Below are positions 32,000 through 39,599 of a stretch of 50,491 bases of DNA, in pieces (the stretch's first letter is position 1; each line of letters starts with the position of its first letter). The notes under the pieces were generated by a model. The model was given only the letters and a program-made list of their open reading frames with translations. It was not told the DNA's origin and made no database searches. The translations under genes were made by a program, and so were the position numbers. The stretch is from a virus. The stretch covers positions 1 to 50,491 of the IMG/VR virus record IMGVR_UViG_3300021356_000030. One strand, 5' to 3'.

Positions 32000-32306
32000 G
32001 TTGCCTCCAATCATCTGGTTTATCTCTTCCAAACCACTCATTAATATCATCTGCGCCATCAAATCCCGTTTTATAATTAGATGGGTCGGGATCACCTAAT
32101 CCCATCCTATTCATAAAATCATCAATGCTACCTTCTTGAATATCCTGTGCTGCATGACGACGTGCTTTATTCAACCAGTCTCTGGCGGTTGTATGTGCCT
32201 TAGCAAGTTTTTCCGCCCAGATCATATCTTCTAGTGGCACTTGCTCTTTATTAGCAATACACTGACAGATAGATTCTAGTCGGAGACGATATGCGGTAGA
32301 TAGCAT
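31992..32306 (-). CDS. Small hypothetical protein (104 aa)
   Basis: MLSTAYRLRLESICQCIANK starts a helical protein with VPLEDMIWAEKLAKAHTTAR, ARRHAAQDI and a C-terminal acidic part (GDPDPSNYKTGFDGADDINE). No family recognised. It sits in the run of tiny genes driven by the promoter at 32545-32573. Confidence 0.7.
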   Translation of the reverse strand: MLSTAYRLRLESICQCIANKEQVPLEDMIWAEKLAKAHTTARDWLNKARRHAAQDIQEGSIDDFMNRMGLGDPDPSNYKTGFDGADDINEWFGRDKPDDWRQRD

Positions 32307-32327
32307 AAAGTTGAATTCCTAACTGTG

Positions 32328-32522
32328 TTATTTAGATTCTAACATAGATTCCAATTCATTCAAGCGAGTGAATTCATTGTATGCTTTCTCTGACCGTTCA
32401 TTCAGGATAGTCAGAATGTCAGTAAGAATTACTTCGTTATCAACATATTCATTGAGGTACGTATCCAAAGCCTCTTTGAGATATCGATATCTATTCCACT
32501 CGGGGGAGTAGGGTTTATACAT
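32328..32522 (-). CDS. Small hypothetical protein (64 aa)
   Basis: MYKPYSPEWNRYRYLKEALD starts an all-helical acidic protein ending LNELESMLESK. It is the first gene after a strong promoter and is 22 bases from its -10 box. Not recognised; an early host-takeover peptide is possible. Confidence 0.7.
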   Translation of the reverse strand: MYKPYSPEWNRYRYLKEALDTYLNEYVDNEVILTDILTILNERSEKAYNEFTRLNELESMLESK

Positions 32523-32544
32523 GATAAAAAGGTACTATGGTCGT

Positions 32545-32573
32545 ATTATATATCATGGCACGACTCATGGCAA
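32545..32573 (-). promoter_or_regulatory. Sigma70-type promoter for the small-gene operon
   Basis: Minus strand: TTGCCA (32573-32568), a 17-bp spacer, TATAAT (32550-32545), 22 bases upstream of the ATG at 32522. Confidence 0.75.
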
Positions 32574-32574
32574 G

Positions 32575-33141
32575 TTAGAATCTGGAGTAGATCCAACCCG
32601 TGCAAATATATTTGTCTTTGTACGTAGGAGGAATTCCACGATGGACGTGAGACCAGTCTGCAGGAAACAAAATTAATTTACCAGCTTCTGGTTTTACCGA
32701 TTCACCGTTAGCAAACTCAGTGTATCCACCATAATCAATAGTATTAAGATACCAGATATAAGTAAGAACTCTGATTGCAATCGCACCAGTGTCTTCTCTA
32801 GTTACAACAAAGTCATGGTGCCAAGTATATCCAACCGACTCTGGTTTTGTTCTTTGAATTTGATATCCAGTATCAAAATAACTTTCAAAGTCTTGAGAAG
32901 GAAATGGATATTTCTTAGAATGCTCTTCAGTATATAATTTTAGTGTATTGTAAAAAATTTTATCTTCTTTTTGCCAATCAGGCCAATTTGATAGATGCAA
33001 ATCCATAGAATCTTTGATGTCGGTTCTAACGTTTCCGTCACCAATCAATCCCTGGTCTTTTCTATTATCTCTTTCAAATTTCCATATACAATGGTTACAA
33101 AACTGAGAACTGAGAGTGTTCTCATAGATATCAATAATCAT
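32575..33141 (-). CDS. 2OG-Fe(II) oxygenase (188 aa)
   Basis: WHHDFVVTRED gives the HxD ligands, LTYIWYLNTIDYGGYTEF the core strands, and FPADWSHVHRGIPP the distal His. It is the prolyl-4-hydroxylase-like type common in T4-like cyanophages. It overlaps the gp46 stop by 4 bases and ends 2 bases before a promoter. Target unknown; it is the sixth oxygenase-type domain in the window. Confidence 0.82.
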   Translation of the reverse strand: MIIDIYENTLSSQFCNHCIWKFERDNRKDQGLIGDGNVRTDIKDSMDLHLSNWPDWQKEDKIFYNTLKLYTEEHSKKYPFPSQDFESYFDTGYQIQRTKPESVGYTWHHDFVVTREDTGAIAIRVLTYIWYLNTIDYGGYTEFANGESVKPEAGKLILFPADWSHVHRGIPPTYKDKYICTGWIYSRF

Positions 33142-34853
33142 ACTACTTTACTAAATCCCTTCACCTTATCAAACTTGATTATACGATCAAATTTATCCAT
33201 CAACTCATCTGTCTTATGTGAAATAACAAAGACATGTGCGTCTTGTATTACAAATTTGATAATAGTAGTAAAGAAGTCAGTACCAGCACCATCCAGAGAA
33301 CTATCAAAAATCTCATCCAATATAAGAAGATTGGTGCTGGCAGAGTTACGCATTTTTGCGATGTCTCTCCAAGTAAAAAGGAGAGACAAGTCTATTCTCA
33401 TTTTTTCTCCCTCAGAGAAAGAATCATAACTAAAGTCTTCGTGAATCGGAGACCTGATTGATTCTTTGAACTCTTCATCCAGTGAGAAGTTAATATAGAA
33501 GTCCATCATCTGTAGATATTTGTTTATCTGCTGATTCATCAAAGGCAGATACTTTTTGATGATCTTGGACTTAACTCCACCATCCTTCATCAAGGAATGA
33601 GCAAAGTCTAGGTAAGATACTTCTTCTCTCTGAGAGGATCTTTCTTTTTCAGTTTTGTCTAAATCCTCCTTGAGGTTTTTAAGGGTCTCTCGTTCAGTAT
33701 TTCTGTTTGATACTTGATCGGCAACGTCTTGAATTTCCTTTCTAAGATTCTTGATTTGTTTGTTAATCCCAGAAATTCTAACATTGTTTGTTGAAATGTC
33801 ATTGTTGAGTCTGTTAATCTCCGAAGAACAATTTGTGAATTCGATATCTTTTTCTTGTTCTACATTGATTGCAGCCTCCAGTTCTTTGTACCCTTCATTT
33901 AGTTCTTTAGATTTCTCCTGAATGTCTACAACTTTATCTAGGCGAAATTGTTCTTCTAAAGGTTGGGTGCAGGTAGGGCAAACCGTATTGTCTTCAAAAA
34001 ACTTATGTTCTTCTACAATGTTTTGTATCTTTTGTTCTAGTTTTACTTTAATTGTATTGAGTTTCTTAAGAGTTTTTTTAGTATTGTTAAGATTCTCTAA
34101 CTTTGGTTGCAACTCATCCATAATCTTCAAAGTCTTTTCATCATTTTCATCCATGATGACATCAACTTCTTTGTGAAGATTTTCTACTTGTTTCTCTTTT
34201 CTATCAATTCTTTCTTTACCAGACTTCTCAATATCTCTAATAAAACTTTCTTGCATTTCAATCTTGTCTTCGATCATATCTTTTCGGATCGAAGCTTCAC
34301 GAATAACTTCATTACAAGAACGAACTCTATCCTTAAGTATTCCATTCATTGTAGAAAAGATTTTAATATCCAAAAGATCTTCCACAATGTCTCTACGATT
34401 TGCAGATGTCAACTGCATGAAGGGAACAAATGTGGCAGATCCAAGAATGACAGTCTGAGTAAAAGACTTATAGTTTAGTTTGAGAATACCTTCTTCAAGT
34501 TTTTTCTGTTGATCAGCCTGGGCTGCGTCTTGATTCTGAACCTTACCGTCTATCCAGATCTCAAAAACGTTTGGTTTAATTCCACGAATTACTTTATACT
34601 CTCTAGATCCAATAGAAAATTCAATCTCTACTAGACAATCTTTTTCATTGACAGAATTTACAAGTTGGGGTTTATTGATCTTACGAAATGGTTTATTATA
34701 CAAAACAAAAGTAAGAGCATCCAAAATGGTGCTCTTACCCGAACCATTTGATCCCATGATCAAATTAGTATTTGACTTTTGAAAATCAACCTCGGTAAAA
34801 TTATTCCCCGTGCTCAGGAAGTTCTTCCAACGAATCGTCTTGAAAAGAATCAT
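33138..34853 (-). CDS. gp46: Recombination nuclease subunit gp46 (Rad50-like ATPase)
   Basis: An SMC-like ATPase: MGSNGSGKST Walker A (about 33-42), a long coiled coil with a central CPTC zinc hook, and a C-terminal FSEGEKMRIDLSLL signature with NLLILDEIFD Walker B. With gp47 it resects DNA ends and processes host DNA. At 571 residues it has T4-like length. It overlaps the DUF3110 gene by 53 bases; its start matches the family N terminus. Confidence 0.95.
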   Translation of the reverse strand: MILFKTIRWKNFLSTGNNFTEVDFQKSNTNLIMGSNGSGKSTILDALTFVLYNKPFRKINKPQLVNSVNEKDCLVEIEFSIGSREYKVIRGIKPNVFEIWIDGKVQNQDAAQADQQKKLEEGILKLNYKSFTQTVILGSATFVPFMQLTSANRRDIVEDLLDIKIFSTMNGILKDRVRSCNEVIREASIRKDMIEDKIEMQESFIRDIEKSGKERIDRKEKQVENLHKEVDVIMDENDEKTLKIMDELQPKLENLNNTKKTLKKLNTIKVKLEQKIQNIVEEHKFFEDNTVCPTCTQPLEEQFRLDKVVDIQEKSKELNEGYKELEAAINVEQEKDIEFTNCSSEINRLNNDISTNNVRISGINKQIKNLRKEIQDVADQVSNRNTERETLKNLKEDLDKTEKERSSQREEVSYLDFAHSLMKDGGVKSKIIKKYLPLMNQQINKYLQMMDFYINFSLDEEFKESIRSPIHEDFSYDSFSEGEKMRIDLSLLFTWRDIAKMRNSASTNLLILDEIFDSSLDGAGTDFFTTIIKFVIQDAHVFVISHKTDELMDKFDRIIKFDKVKGFSKVV

Positions 34854-35106
34854 AATGAGGTATAACTAACTCGTTTGGACTTATAATCGAATACCTATAA
34901 TTATACTTGTTACACATGGATATTGCAAGTTCGGAATCTACTTCCACTACATCCATTTCTGGAAAATCATCTGCTTCCAACTGCATGGCATAACGTTCTG
35001 CATCATCCTCTTCCTGGAAGAAAAAGAGGGTCTTATCGCCGTAGCCATCTTCTACAGCATATGCACCTTCTTCTTCTTGACCAGAAATTGTGAGGATATA
35101 CATCAT
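34801..35106 (-). CDS. DUF3110 domain protein (cyanobacterial type)
   Basis: LFFFQEEDDAERYAMQLEAD, then DFPEMDVVEVDSE, is the DUF3110 signature otherwise known from cyanobacteria and plastids, suggesting a host origin. The N terminus MMYILTISGQEEEGAYAV and the closing PHYDSFQDDSLEELPEHGE flank it. The ATG at 35106 overlaps the gp47 stop as ATGA. It is inserted between gp47 and gp46. Function of the family is unknown. Confidence 0.78.
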   Translation of the reverse strand: MMYILTISGQEEEGAYAVEDGYGDKTLFFFQEEDDAERYAMQLEADDFPEMDVVEVDSELAISMCNKYNYRYSIISPNELVIPHYDSFQDDSLEELPEHGE

Positions 35107-36149
35107 TCGACCTCGCAAGCTTGTTGATAAACTTCCCTCAGAAGTTGTTTTACTCGTTCTTTGTTAAGATCAAAATCCGAGTCTTCAACATATTTATTGA
35201 GAATTGTTATCGTGTCTTCAATCTTTTCTCCATCAAAATCAACATCGTCATCGTTGACTTCAAAGTTTTCTACTATCTTGAGATCATGAATGCCCGACTT
35301 GTAAACCTTATCGATAAACTTATCGAACATTAAAGGATCGGACTTCTTTCTTACTACTACCTTTACAATCTTATCTTTAAGATTTCTAGTATCAAAAAGT
35401 TTTGCATTCTGATCTTCGTAGTAGATTCTTTCAAAGATGTTGTATGGATTCTGAACAAACTCTAAACTAAAATCTTCAGTGTCAAAGAAATTGAATCCTC
35501 TCTTATCGTCTACATCATTCCAGAACAACTGATAGGGATTGCCAATGTAAAAGATCTTTCCGTCATTTGATCTGGTGTGATAATGACCAGAACAAGTGAT
35601 TCTGAACTTTTGGAACATGTCTACACCCATACCATGTTGTTGAACATGCCCAGGATATGTAGAGAATCCATTGAGTTCTAGGTGGCCAAATGCAGCCTTT
35701 GCTTTGGTTTTTGCGATTTTTTCTTGCGTCTCTTCAAAATTTTCTTGAGAGATCCAAGGAACCATGAATGCTTTGAATCCGTCAATATTATACTCACCAG
35801 GACCAGAGATGGGAATAACATTATCGTATTCAGACAAAAGAGAATCAATCGAGTTGACCTCATTCGTGTTCTTATAATATGCATCATGATTACCAACTAA
35901 CTGATAAACAGTGACACCTAGATCTTTGAATCTGTCATATACATTTTCTTTTGCCCAGTTGAGACACCAAAAGTCAACAGACTTTCTACTATCAAATGCA
36001 TCACCAAGGTGAATACAGTTTTTGATATTACGTTTCTCTAGTTCTGGAAAAAAGATGTCTTCATAAAACTTTCTGAAATACTCGTGGAAGTTTTTACTTC
36101 CTTTACGTCCACCGTAATGAGTATCAGTAATCAGTGCAATAGAACTCAT
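35103..36149 (-). CDS. gp47: Recombination nuclease subunit gp47 (Mre11-like)
   Basis: A metallophosphoesterase: ITDTHYGGR, HLGDAFDSRK, VGNHDAYY and CSGHYHTRS supply the phosphoesterase motifs for two metals. At 348 residues it has the T4 gp47 length. It works with gp46 in double-strand-end processing. Its start overlaps the gp55 stop. Confidence 0.95.
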   Translation of the reverse strand: MSSIALITDTHYGGRKGSKNFHEYFRKFYEDIFFPELEKRNIKNCIHLGDAFDSRKSVDFWCLNWAKENVYDRFKDLGVTVYQLVGNHDAYYKNTNEVNSIDSLLSEYDNVIPISGPGEYNIDGFKAFMVPWISQENFEETQEKIAKTKAKAAFGHLELNGFSTYPGHVQQHGMGVDMFQKFRITCSGHYHTRSNDGKIFYIGNPYQLFWNDVDDKRGFNFFDTEDFSLEFVQNPYNIFERIYYEDQNAKLFDTRNLKDKIVKVVVRKKSDPLMFDKFIDKVYKSGIHDLKIVENFEVNDDDVDFDGEKIEDTITILNKYVEDSDFDLNKERVKQLLREVYQQACEVE

Positions 36150-36619
36150 TGATACATCTTTGTTTGAATAGCATCCTTAATAGAATTATACTCTGCAGAA
36201 TTATAATTGTCACCATCTACAGTGAACACTTCGTCGTAACCAGACCTCTCAATGATTTTGGTACGGATCTCCATTTGTTTCTTCTCCTTCTGGATTCTAC
36301 GGAGAAACGCATAATGAATGATCTGCGTAAAGTAAGCAAAAGGATTCGAGGATTTCTCAGGATTAAAATTATGAATGTACTGAACGCAATTTTCGATTCC
36401 ATCACAGATCATGTCCTCACGGAACATATAATTGACAAAGTTTGGTTTGTAAGAAAGATGGGTAGCGATCTTCAAGAAACACTCACCAAGGTAATTAGTA
36501 ATACGTGGTTTCGGTTCACCTTTCTCTGCAGCCTCTGCAACGTCGTTCTTGTACTTAACGATTGCTTCTAGAAACTCTTTGTTATTAACGTAATGTTCTG
36601 ATCTCTTGCGTTTTTGCAT
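36146..36619 (-). CDS. gp55: Late-transcription sigma factor gp55
   Basis: A small sigma70-family protein: GECFLKIATHLSYKPNFVNY, DMICDGIENCVQYIHNF and NPFAYFTQIIHYAFLRRIQ match region 2 (core binding and -10 recognition). At 157 residues it lacks region 4, as T4 gp55 does. It directs host RNA polymerase to the TATAAATA-type boxes seen upstream of the structural genes here. An AAAGGA site precedes the ATG and a TTGTCA-17-TACAAT promoter lies upstream. Confidence 0.92.
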   Translation of the reverse strand: MQKRKRSEHYVNNKEFLEAIVKYKNDVAEAAEKGEPKPRITNYLGECFLKIATHLSYKPNFVNYMFREDMICDGIENCVQYIHNFNPEKSSNPFAYFTQIIHYAFLRRIQKEKKQMEIRTKIIERSGYDEVFTVDGDNYNSAEYNSIKDAIQTKMYQ

Positions 36620-36645
36620 CTCATGGGTCCTTTGTTAATGTTTAG

Positions 36646-36674
36646 ATTGTAACACAAAGTCGAGCTGTTGACAA
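36646..36674 (-). promoter_or_regulatory. Sigma70-type promoter of gp55-gp47-gp46
   Basis: Minus strand: TTGTCA (36674-36669), a 17-bp spacer, TACAAT (36651-36646), 26 bases before the gp55 ATG. Confidence 0.68.
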
Positions 36675-36711
36675 CACCCTAAGATATTGTGTACAATGAC
36701 TCTGTGGAGTT

Positions 36712-37119
36712 TCAAAGATCAGCTTTCTTTTTATAAAGCTTTTCAAACATTATTCTTGCTTCGGATACTTTTGAAACATATCCAACAACTTCAGTGGTAT
36801 CTTGAGCCCCTTCAGTTGGACTCTTCTTATCTTTTTGTCTGATGAACTTGTGATAAATCTGAATAGACTCTTCACTTTTCACTTCACTGATAGTCATTAC
36901 TCTATCCATATTTAAAAGAAAACAATCGTCATCAGCAAACTTCAACCAAGGATCAATCTTATATCCTTGTACACCTCTTGAAGCAATAGTTATAACTTCT
37001 ATCGTCACTGGATTATGAAGAACCAACATGGTTCTATCTTCATGTTCTTCTGGAGAAACGATTGCAAATATCTCTTCTCCAGATATTAATTTTATGACCG
37101 CATAGAAATCTTCTTCCAT
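36712..37119 (-). CDS. Sm-like protein (135 aa)
   Basis: MEEDFYAVIKLISGEEIFAI is the Sm-like N terminus of the cyanophage family, TMLVLHNPVTIEV the next strand, and FLLNMDRVMTISEV the Sm2-type strand. A charged C-terminal extension of about 45 residues is not seen in the other copies. It sits one base from uvsW and upstream of gp55. Confidence 0.72.
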   Translation of the reverse strand: MEEDFYAVIKLISGEEIFAIVSPEEHEDRTMLVLHNPVTIEVITIASRGVQGYKIDPWLKFADDDCFLLNMDRVMTISEVKSEESIQIYHKFIRQKDKKSPTEGAQDTTEVVGYVSKVSEARIMFEKLYKKKADL

Positions 37120-37120
37120 A

Positions 37121-38584
37121 TTACTCTTTTAGATTTACTTGGATGAATTCATAGTTAAATTGTTCTTCGTTGTATATTTTTACCCTTTCAATTAAATGAT
37201 TGAGAGTGTAGTTTTTTCTATTCTGTTTTGTGCAGTCGTCGGCAATATCATATAAAACTGCTTGATTCTTACCATTTCCTTTTCTTAGAACCCTACCAAT
37301 AGACTGTAGATTCCTGATTCTAGATTTGGATGGTGATGCAAAGATCACATTATGTAAGTTTTTAATATTAATTCCAGTTGAGAAAGTTCCATAAGAGGCA
37401 ACAATAATTGCATTATTTTCTTTTTCAGTAATTTCTCTTACAAGTTCTCTTTCTTCTGCATTCACTCCTCCGTGAACATAGAATACTTTTCTTCCTTTCT
37501 CCGCAGAACTATTTATCGATTCATAAAGAGGGAGTCCGTGCGATTCAACCCTAGCAAATAATACTAAAGTGTTTCCCTTTAGATCTAGTGCAAGATTTTT
37601 TACAAAATTATTTCTTTTTTCATGTCCAATAATAAATTGAACCTCATCTTCAAATGCCTCAAATACTTGAGGATTGTGTCTCATGATAAGGATTTTAATT
37701 TGTAACTTAGACAAATGTCCTTTATCAATGAGTTCTTTTGTTTGAGTAACTTTATATGATGGACCGAACAGTCCTTCCAATACCCACTTATGTGTTTGTG
37801 TTCCGTCTAGAGTTCCAGTAAAACCATATCTATACTTTGCATCTGCAAGTTTAGTCATGATACCCACTAGAGATTTTGATTTAAACTGGTGGGCCTCATC
37901 ACCAATTACTACATCAAAACCATCAAAGAACTTTCTAGGTAGTTTGTAGATAGACTGCCAAGTAGTAATAACCACAGGGAACTCATTCGTCTTCTCACGT
38001 CCACTGTAGATGCGGTGGCAGAAGTCTTCAGCGTTCCAACCATAGTCCTCAAAGTCTTTGTACATTTGTTCCACCAGGGACGTTGTAGGGACCACTAGGA
38101 GAATCTTTTTATTTCTCTCTGCAAAATACCTAACAACAGAATAAATCATCAAAGATTTACCTGATGCGGTTGGTGAAATAAGTAATTTACGATTATATTT
38201 TAGTGCGTCATATACTGCTTCAATTTGATAATCTCTTGGTTTATACTTAGATATTCTTGTCATGTAATCTTTTACACCTTCATATGAGATCATCTCATTT
38301 TCTTCAAAAGGTGTTCCGTAGAATTTATTATCTTCAAATTCTACTTGGTAGTCCCACTTGTTTGCCCATGAAACTACTTTATCCAAAAGTCCAACGTAGA
38401 TCTCTCCAGTGTGTGGAGAAAATAGTCGAATCTTTCCATCCCAATATTTACTGCGATACTGGGGCATAAACTTTGCACCTGGTACATCAAAAGTAAAGTG
38501 TTCAGAAAGTTCTTGAAATACGTGTGGTTCTGCCTTTAACTTTAGAAATACTTCGTTCTTTTTTCCAATTACAATATCAGTCAT
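37121..38584 (-). CDS. uvsW: UvsW DNA helicase
   Basis: A superfamily 2 helicase: SPTASGKSLM (motif I), VIGDEAHQFK (DEAH, motif II), GFTGTL (motif III) and SIGRVLRKGNG (motif VI). It unwinds R-loops and recombination branches and in T4 drives the origin-to-recombination replication switch. The start at 38584 (MTDIVIGKK) overlaps the uvsY stop by 8 bases; the longer ORF start at 38617 is less likely. Product 487 residues. Confidence 0.93.
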   Translation of the reverse strand: MTDIVIGKKNEVFLKLKAEPHVFQELSEHFTFDVPGAKFMPQYRSKYWDGKIRLFSPHTGEIYVGLLDKVVSWANKWDYQVEFEDNKFYGTPFEENEMISYEGVKDYMTRISKYKPRDYQIEAVYDALKYNRKLLISPTASGKSLMIYSVVRYFAERNKKILLVVPTTSLVEQMYKDFEDYGWNAEDFCHRIYSGREKTNEFPVVITTWQSIYKLPRKFFDGFDVVIGDEAHQFKSKSLVGIMTKLADAKYRYGFTGTLDGTQTHKWVLEGLFGPSYKVTQTKELIDKGHLSKLQIKILIMRHNPQVFEAFEDEVQFIIGHEKRNNFVKNLALDLKGNTLVLFARVESHGLPLYESINSSAEKGRKVFYVHGGVNAEERELVREITEKENNAIIVASYGTFSTGINIKNLHNVIFASPSKSRIRNLQSIGRVLRKGNGKNQAVLYDIADDCTKQNRKNYTLNHLIERVKIYNEEQFNYEFIQVNLKE

Positions 38585-39005
38585 ATCCTCTAATAAACTT
38601 TTGCCACTCAATCGCATTTTTAAGCTGATATGTTCTATTTAAGATAGTTTTGATAATGCTATCTAGATAGTCCAACATCATTTGATAGTAATCAATCTTG
38701 GTGAGACACTTGATAATATCTTCGTCTGCATCGAGATATTTGTCTAAGTCTCCTTTTAGAACTTTGTGGTCAAAAGGATATTCTGCATATACTTCTGGTT
38801 CTGCTCTACCAGTATAGTATTGCCATTTTTCTTTTTTTAAAATCTTATATTTGTTCTCTTGAGATTTCTTAAGAACAAGGATGTTATTATAAAGTTTATA
38901 GTATTTTGAATGAAGACTCGGAATCTTTGTAGATTCTGAATGTAAGTTATCATCATCGATCTTGGAATCTTGTTCCCAAAGATCTTGTATCATGTCAAGA
39001 TTCAT
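38577..39005 (-). CDS. uvsY: UvsY recombination mediator
   Basis: A 142-residue helical protein matching T4 UvsY: an N-terminal acidic helix (MNLDMIQDLWEQD), KYKILKKEKWQYYTGRAEPE and LDADEDIIKCLTKIDYYQMM align with YYSGR and LSADKDVLKV of T4. It loads UvsX on single-stranded DNA. The start at 39005 matches the family; the longer ORF adds residues overlapping the preceding gene. Confidence 0.88.
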   Translation of the reverse strand: MNLDMIQDLWEQDSKIDDDNLHSESTKIPSLHSKYYKLYNNILVLKKSQENKYKILKKEKWQYYTGRAEPEVYAEYPFDHKVLKGDLDKYLDADEDIIKCLTKIDYYQMMLDYLDSIIKTILNRTYQLKNAIEWQKFIRGYD

Positions 39006-39528
39006 ACTTTTCAATGTCATAAAGATCATACTTAAATGTAGCCTCAGCAACTACATATTCCACATCAGTTGTAGCGGAATCAAAACTAACAGTTGTTAAT
39101 GAAGTGGGGAAAAGTCCCCTAAAGTTTACTTTAGCATTAACTCTGAAGTTACTATTATATATCAACAAAGTTCCATCGGAGACATTAGGGTCTGCAGCAA
39201 GTTCGTCCCCTTTAATCCAACTTTGATATTCTGCAATAGAATCTGGATATCCAAGACCTCTTATCCAGTTATGGATTTCCATATAATTTTCAAGGTCTTC
39301 ATCTACAATAAATCGAAGAACAAAATCTCCATATTGTATTTTATCTCCTGGAACAGCACGGTCCTTGAGGTATGACGATTGAATCGCAACACCCATTCCA
39401 ATCTCAGGAATGTTTGCAGCCTGTGCAAGGAAATCAACCTTCGGCGTTCTTGCTAAAGTAAATTTAAATCCAGTTGGGGCAAGAAAGTTTCTGTTAGAAA
39501 TTTGTCTTGCGAACGCAGAGAATGACAT
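38995..39528 (-). CDS. Tail protein at the gp3 position (tail completion / tube-like)
   Basis: A 177-residue beta-rich protein: NFLAPTGFKFTLARTPKVDF, then FLAQAANIPEIGMG and YGDFVLRFIVDEDLENYMEI follow the tail-tube (gp19/gp54-like) pattern, as does LFPTSLTTVSFD near the end. In T4-like cyanophages the gene between gp23 and uvsY is named gp3 (tail completion and sheath stabiliser). It has its own late box, AATAAATA. Confidence 0.75.
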   Translation of the reverse strand: MSFSAFARQISNRNFLAPTGFKFTLARTPKVDFLAQAANIPEIGMGVAIQSSYLKDRAVPGDKIQYGDFVLRFIVDEDLENYMEIHNWIRGLGYPDSIAEYQSWIKGDELAADPNVSDGTLLIYNSNFRVNAKVNFRGLFPTSLTTVSFDSATTDVEYVVAEATFKYDLYDIEKYES

Positions 39529-39541
39529 AGCGTTTTATCTT

Positions 39542-39549
39542 TATTTATT
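39542..39549 (-). promoter_or_regulatory. Late promoter box AATAAATA
   Basis: Minus-strand AATAAATA lies 14 bases upstream of the ATG at 39528, directly after the gp23 terminator. Confidence 0.55.
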
Positions 39550-39553
39550 TGCA

Positions 39554-39580
39554 TAAAAAAAGAGGTCCCGAAGGACCTCT
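39554..39580 (-). terminator. Strong terminator after gp23 with TTCG tetraloop
   Basis: Minus strand: AGAGGTCC, loop TTCG, GGACCTCT, then TTTTTT. The stem is perfect and UUCG loops are very stable. It ends the major capsid transcript. Confidence 0.93.
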
Positions 39581-39599
39581 GGAGATATGTGAGAAGAGA

